Below are positions 63,631-64,000 of a stretch of DNA of 64,000 nucleotides, one piece after another (position 1 is the first letter of the stretch; every line of letters starts with the position of its first letter). The translations under genes and the position numbers were made by a program. This stretch comes from Oscillospiraceae bacterium (GTDB lineage: Bacteria; Bacillota; Clostridia; Oscillospirales; Oscillospiraceae): assembly GCA_015067995.1 (NCBI GenBank), contig SVLJ01000009.1, positions 37,762 to 101,761 on the forward strand, read 5' to 3'. The notes below the pieces were generated by a model. The model was given only the letters and a program-made list of their open reading frames with translations. It had not been told where the DNA came from and ran no database searches.

Positions 63631-63647
63631 CTACATAACAGGAGGAG

Positions 63648-63833
63648 ATGCCTTTGGGCGAACGGATGGTTTATTTGAGAGAATGTAACTTTGACGTTCT
63701 CCTTGGTCTCCCGTATTCAACACAGGTTTGCCCTAAATGTTCAGATATTGATTTATCATGTTTAGTTTCCTGTACTTTTACAAATAAAAAGAACCACCCC
63801 GGATATCGGAGTGGTTCTCTTGTAAGACTGTGA
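63648..63833 (+). pseudogene. Possible truncated gene start (61 codons)
   Basis: AACAGGAGGAG precedes ATG-led MPLGERMVYLRECNFDVLLG, so it looks like a real gene start, but the frame then runs into the rpsI terminator and ends. I do not recognise the family. It may be a gene cut off when sequence was lost or joined here. Confidence 0.3.
63786..63820 (-). terminator. rpsI-type terminator after the displaced S9 tail
   Basis: AGAACCAC (63790-63797) pairs with 63811-63818, with an inner CCG/CGG stem; the minus strand then has TTTTTATTTG. Confidence 0.8.
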
Positions 63834-63839
63834 TAGAAA

Positions 63840-63887
63840 TTAGCGCTTGCTGAACTGAGGAGCACGACGTGCTGCCTTCAGACCGTA
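63840..63887 (-). pseudogene. rpsI: Displaced 3' end of rpsI (ribosomal protein S9 tail)
   Basis: 15 codons plus TAA reading YGLKAARRAPQFSKR, the invariant C-terminus of bacterial S9. In the same frame two Lys codons are followed by a TAG just upstream (63888-63890), and nothing S9-like precedes. The terminator follows directly. This is the expected product of site-specific integration at the rpsI 3' end. Confidence 0.85.
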
Positions 63888-63986
63888 CTACTTCTTCTCG
63901 CAAACCCGAAAACCCTTGTGTATCAAGGGTTTTCGGCATCGCTCTCCTAATTTAACCCCTAATTTAACCCATAACAAACTCAGTCA
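63888..63986. other. Attachment-site arm of a putative integrative element
   Basis: Just outside the S9 tail lie a 13-bp perfect hairpin (CCGAAAACCCTTG, 63906-63918, with 63924-63936) and an exact 12-bp tandem repeat CCTAATTTAACC (63946-63957 and 63958-63969), resembling integrase arm-binding repeats. On the minus strand a frame ends at 63984 (SLTKFD-stop), which may be the end of the element's integrase; only its last codons are in the window. Confidence 0.55.
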
Positions 63987-64000
63987 AATTTGGTTAGGCT

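Noticed and set aside
1..64000. CRISPR arrays, tRNA or rRNA genes
   Set aside because: I saw no regularly spaced repeats, no cloverleaf with a GGTTCGAAT-type T-arm and no rRNA sequence; the GGTTCAAACGATTCC near 7240 lacks the rest of a tRNA.

Overview
The window is a high-GC clostridial chromosome segment. Gene content and order (mutS-mutL-miaA-hfq, yggS-sepF-divIVA, rimP-nusA-ylxR-ylxQ-infB-rbfA-nrnA-truB-ribF, SLH surface protein, XRE regulators) point to a gut Firmicute of the Oscillospiraceae/Clostridia type. This placement is an inference; no rRNA or other taxonomic marker is present.

Layout. 1-4.1 kb: an N-acyl-D-amino-acid deacylase (cut by the left edge), a LysR regulator and an orphan peptide-type substrate-binding lipoprotein. 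4.2-6.5 kb: miaB and an MBL-fold hydrolase. 6.5-7.05 kb: a small protein and an XRE regulator, divergent around a perfect operator dyad. 7.3-14 kb: mutS, a CPBP membrane protease, mutL, miaA, hfq. 14-18.1 kb: a HlyD-like adaptor, yggS, sepF, a DivIVA protein and a HAD phosphatase. 18.2-21.9 kb: an AT-richer patch with a complete IS3-family element and a TrkA/TrkH (Ktr-like) potassium uptake pair. 22-29 kb: an XRE regulator, an MBOAT acyltransferase with its membrane-anchored partner, lepA and a CotH-family lipoprotein. 29-31.5 kb: an SLC13-type permease and an EamA exporter. 31.6-34.5 kb: a second LysR/substrate-binding lipoprotein pair, paralogous to the first. 34.7-43.6 kb: the translation/transcription operon rimP to ribF on the minus strand. 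43.6-49.4 kb: a zinc/manganese-type ABC pair, a nucleotidyltransferase, a YegP-like protein and a three-gene lipid cluster (CDP-alcohol phosphatidyltransferase, diglucosyl-diacylglycerol-type glycosyltransferase, PAP2 phosphatase). 49.7-58 kb: an SLH protein and a minus-strand exopolysaccharide block (exporter-like protein, GT4, polyprenyl glycosylphosphotransferase, Wzy/O-antigen-ligase-like protein). 58.2-63.6 kb: a sugar-acid/hydroxy-acid catabolic cluster (TIM-barrel isomerase, DeoR regulator, hydroxyacid dehydrogenase, KDPG aldolase, LarA-like protein) containing decayed genes.

Two features no gene model explains stand out. (1) The last 15 codons of ribosomal protein S9 (rpsI) lie alone at 63840-63887, followed by their own terminator and bordered on the other side by a 13-bp hairpin and a 12-bp tandem repeat. 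This looks like the attachment site of an integrative element lying to the right of the window. (2) The last 14 codons of infB plus its stop are present twice, 219 bp apart, with only synonymous differences and a hairpin-rich spacer between them, suggesting a small insertion that rebuilt the gene end. Also notable: the two LysR/lipoprotein modules lack permeases, and a dyad operator is shared by the first LysR promoter and the deacylase promoter.
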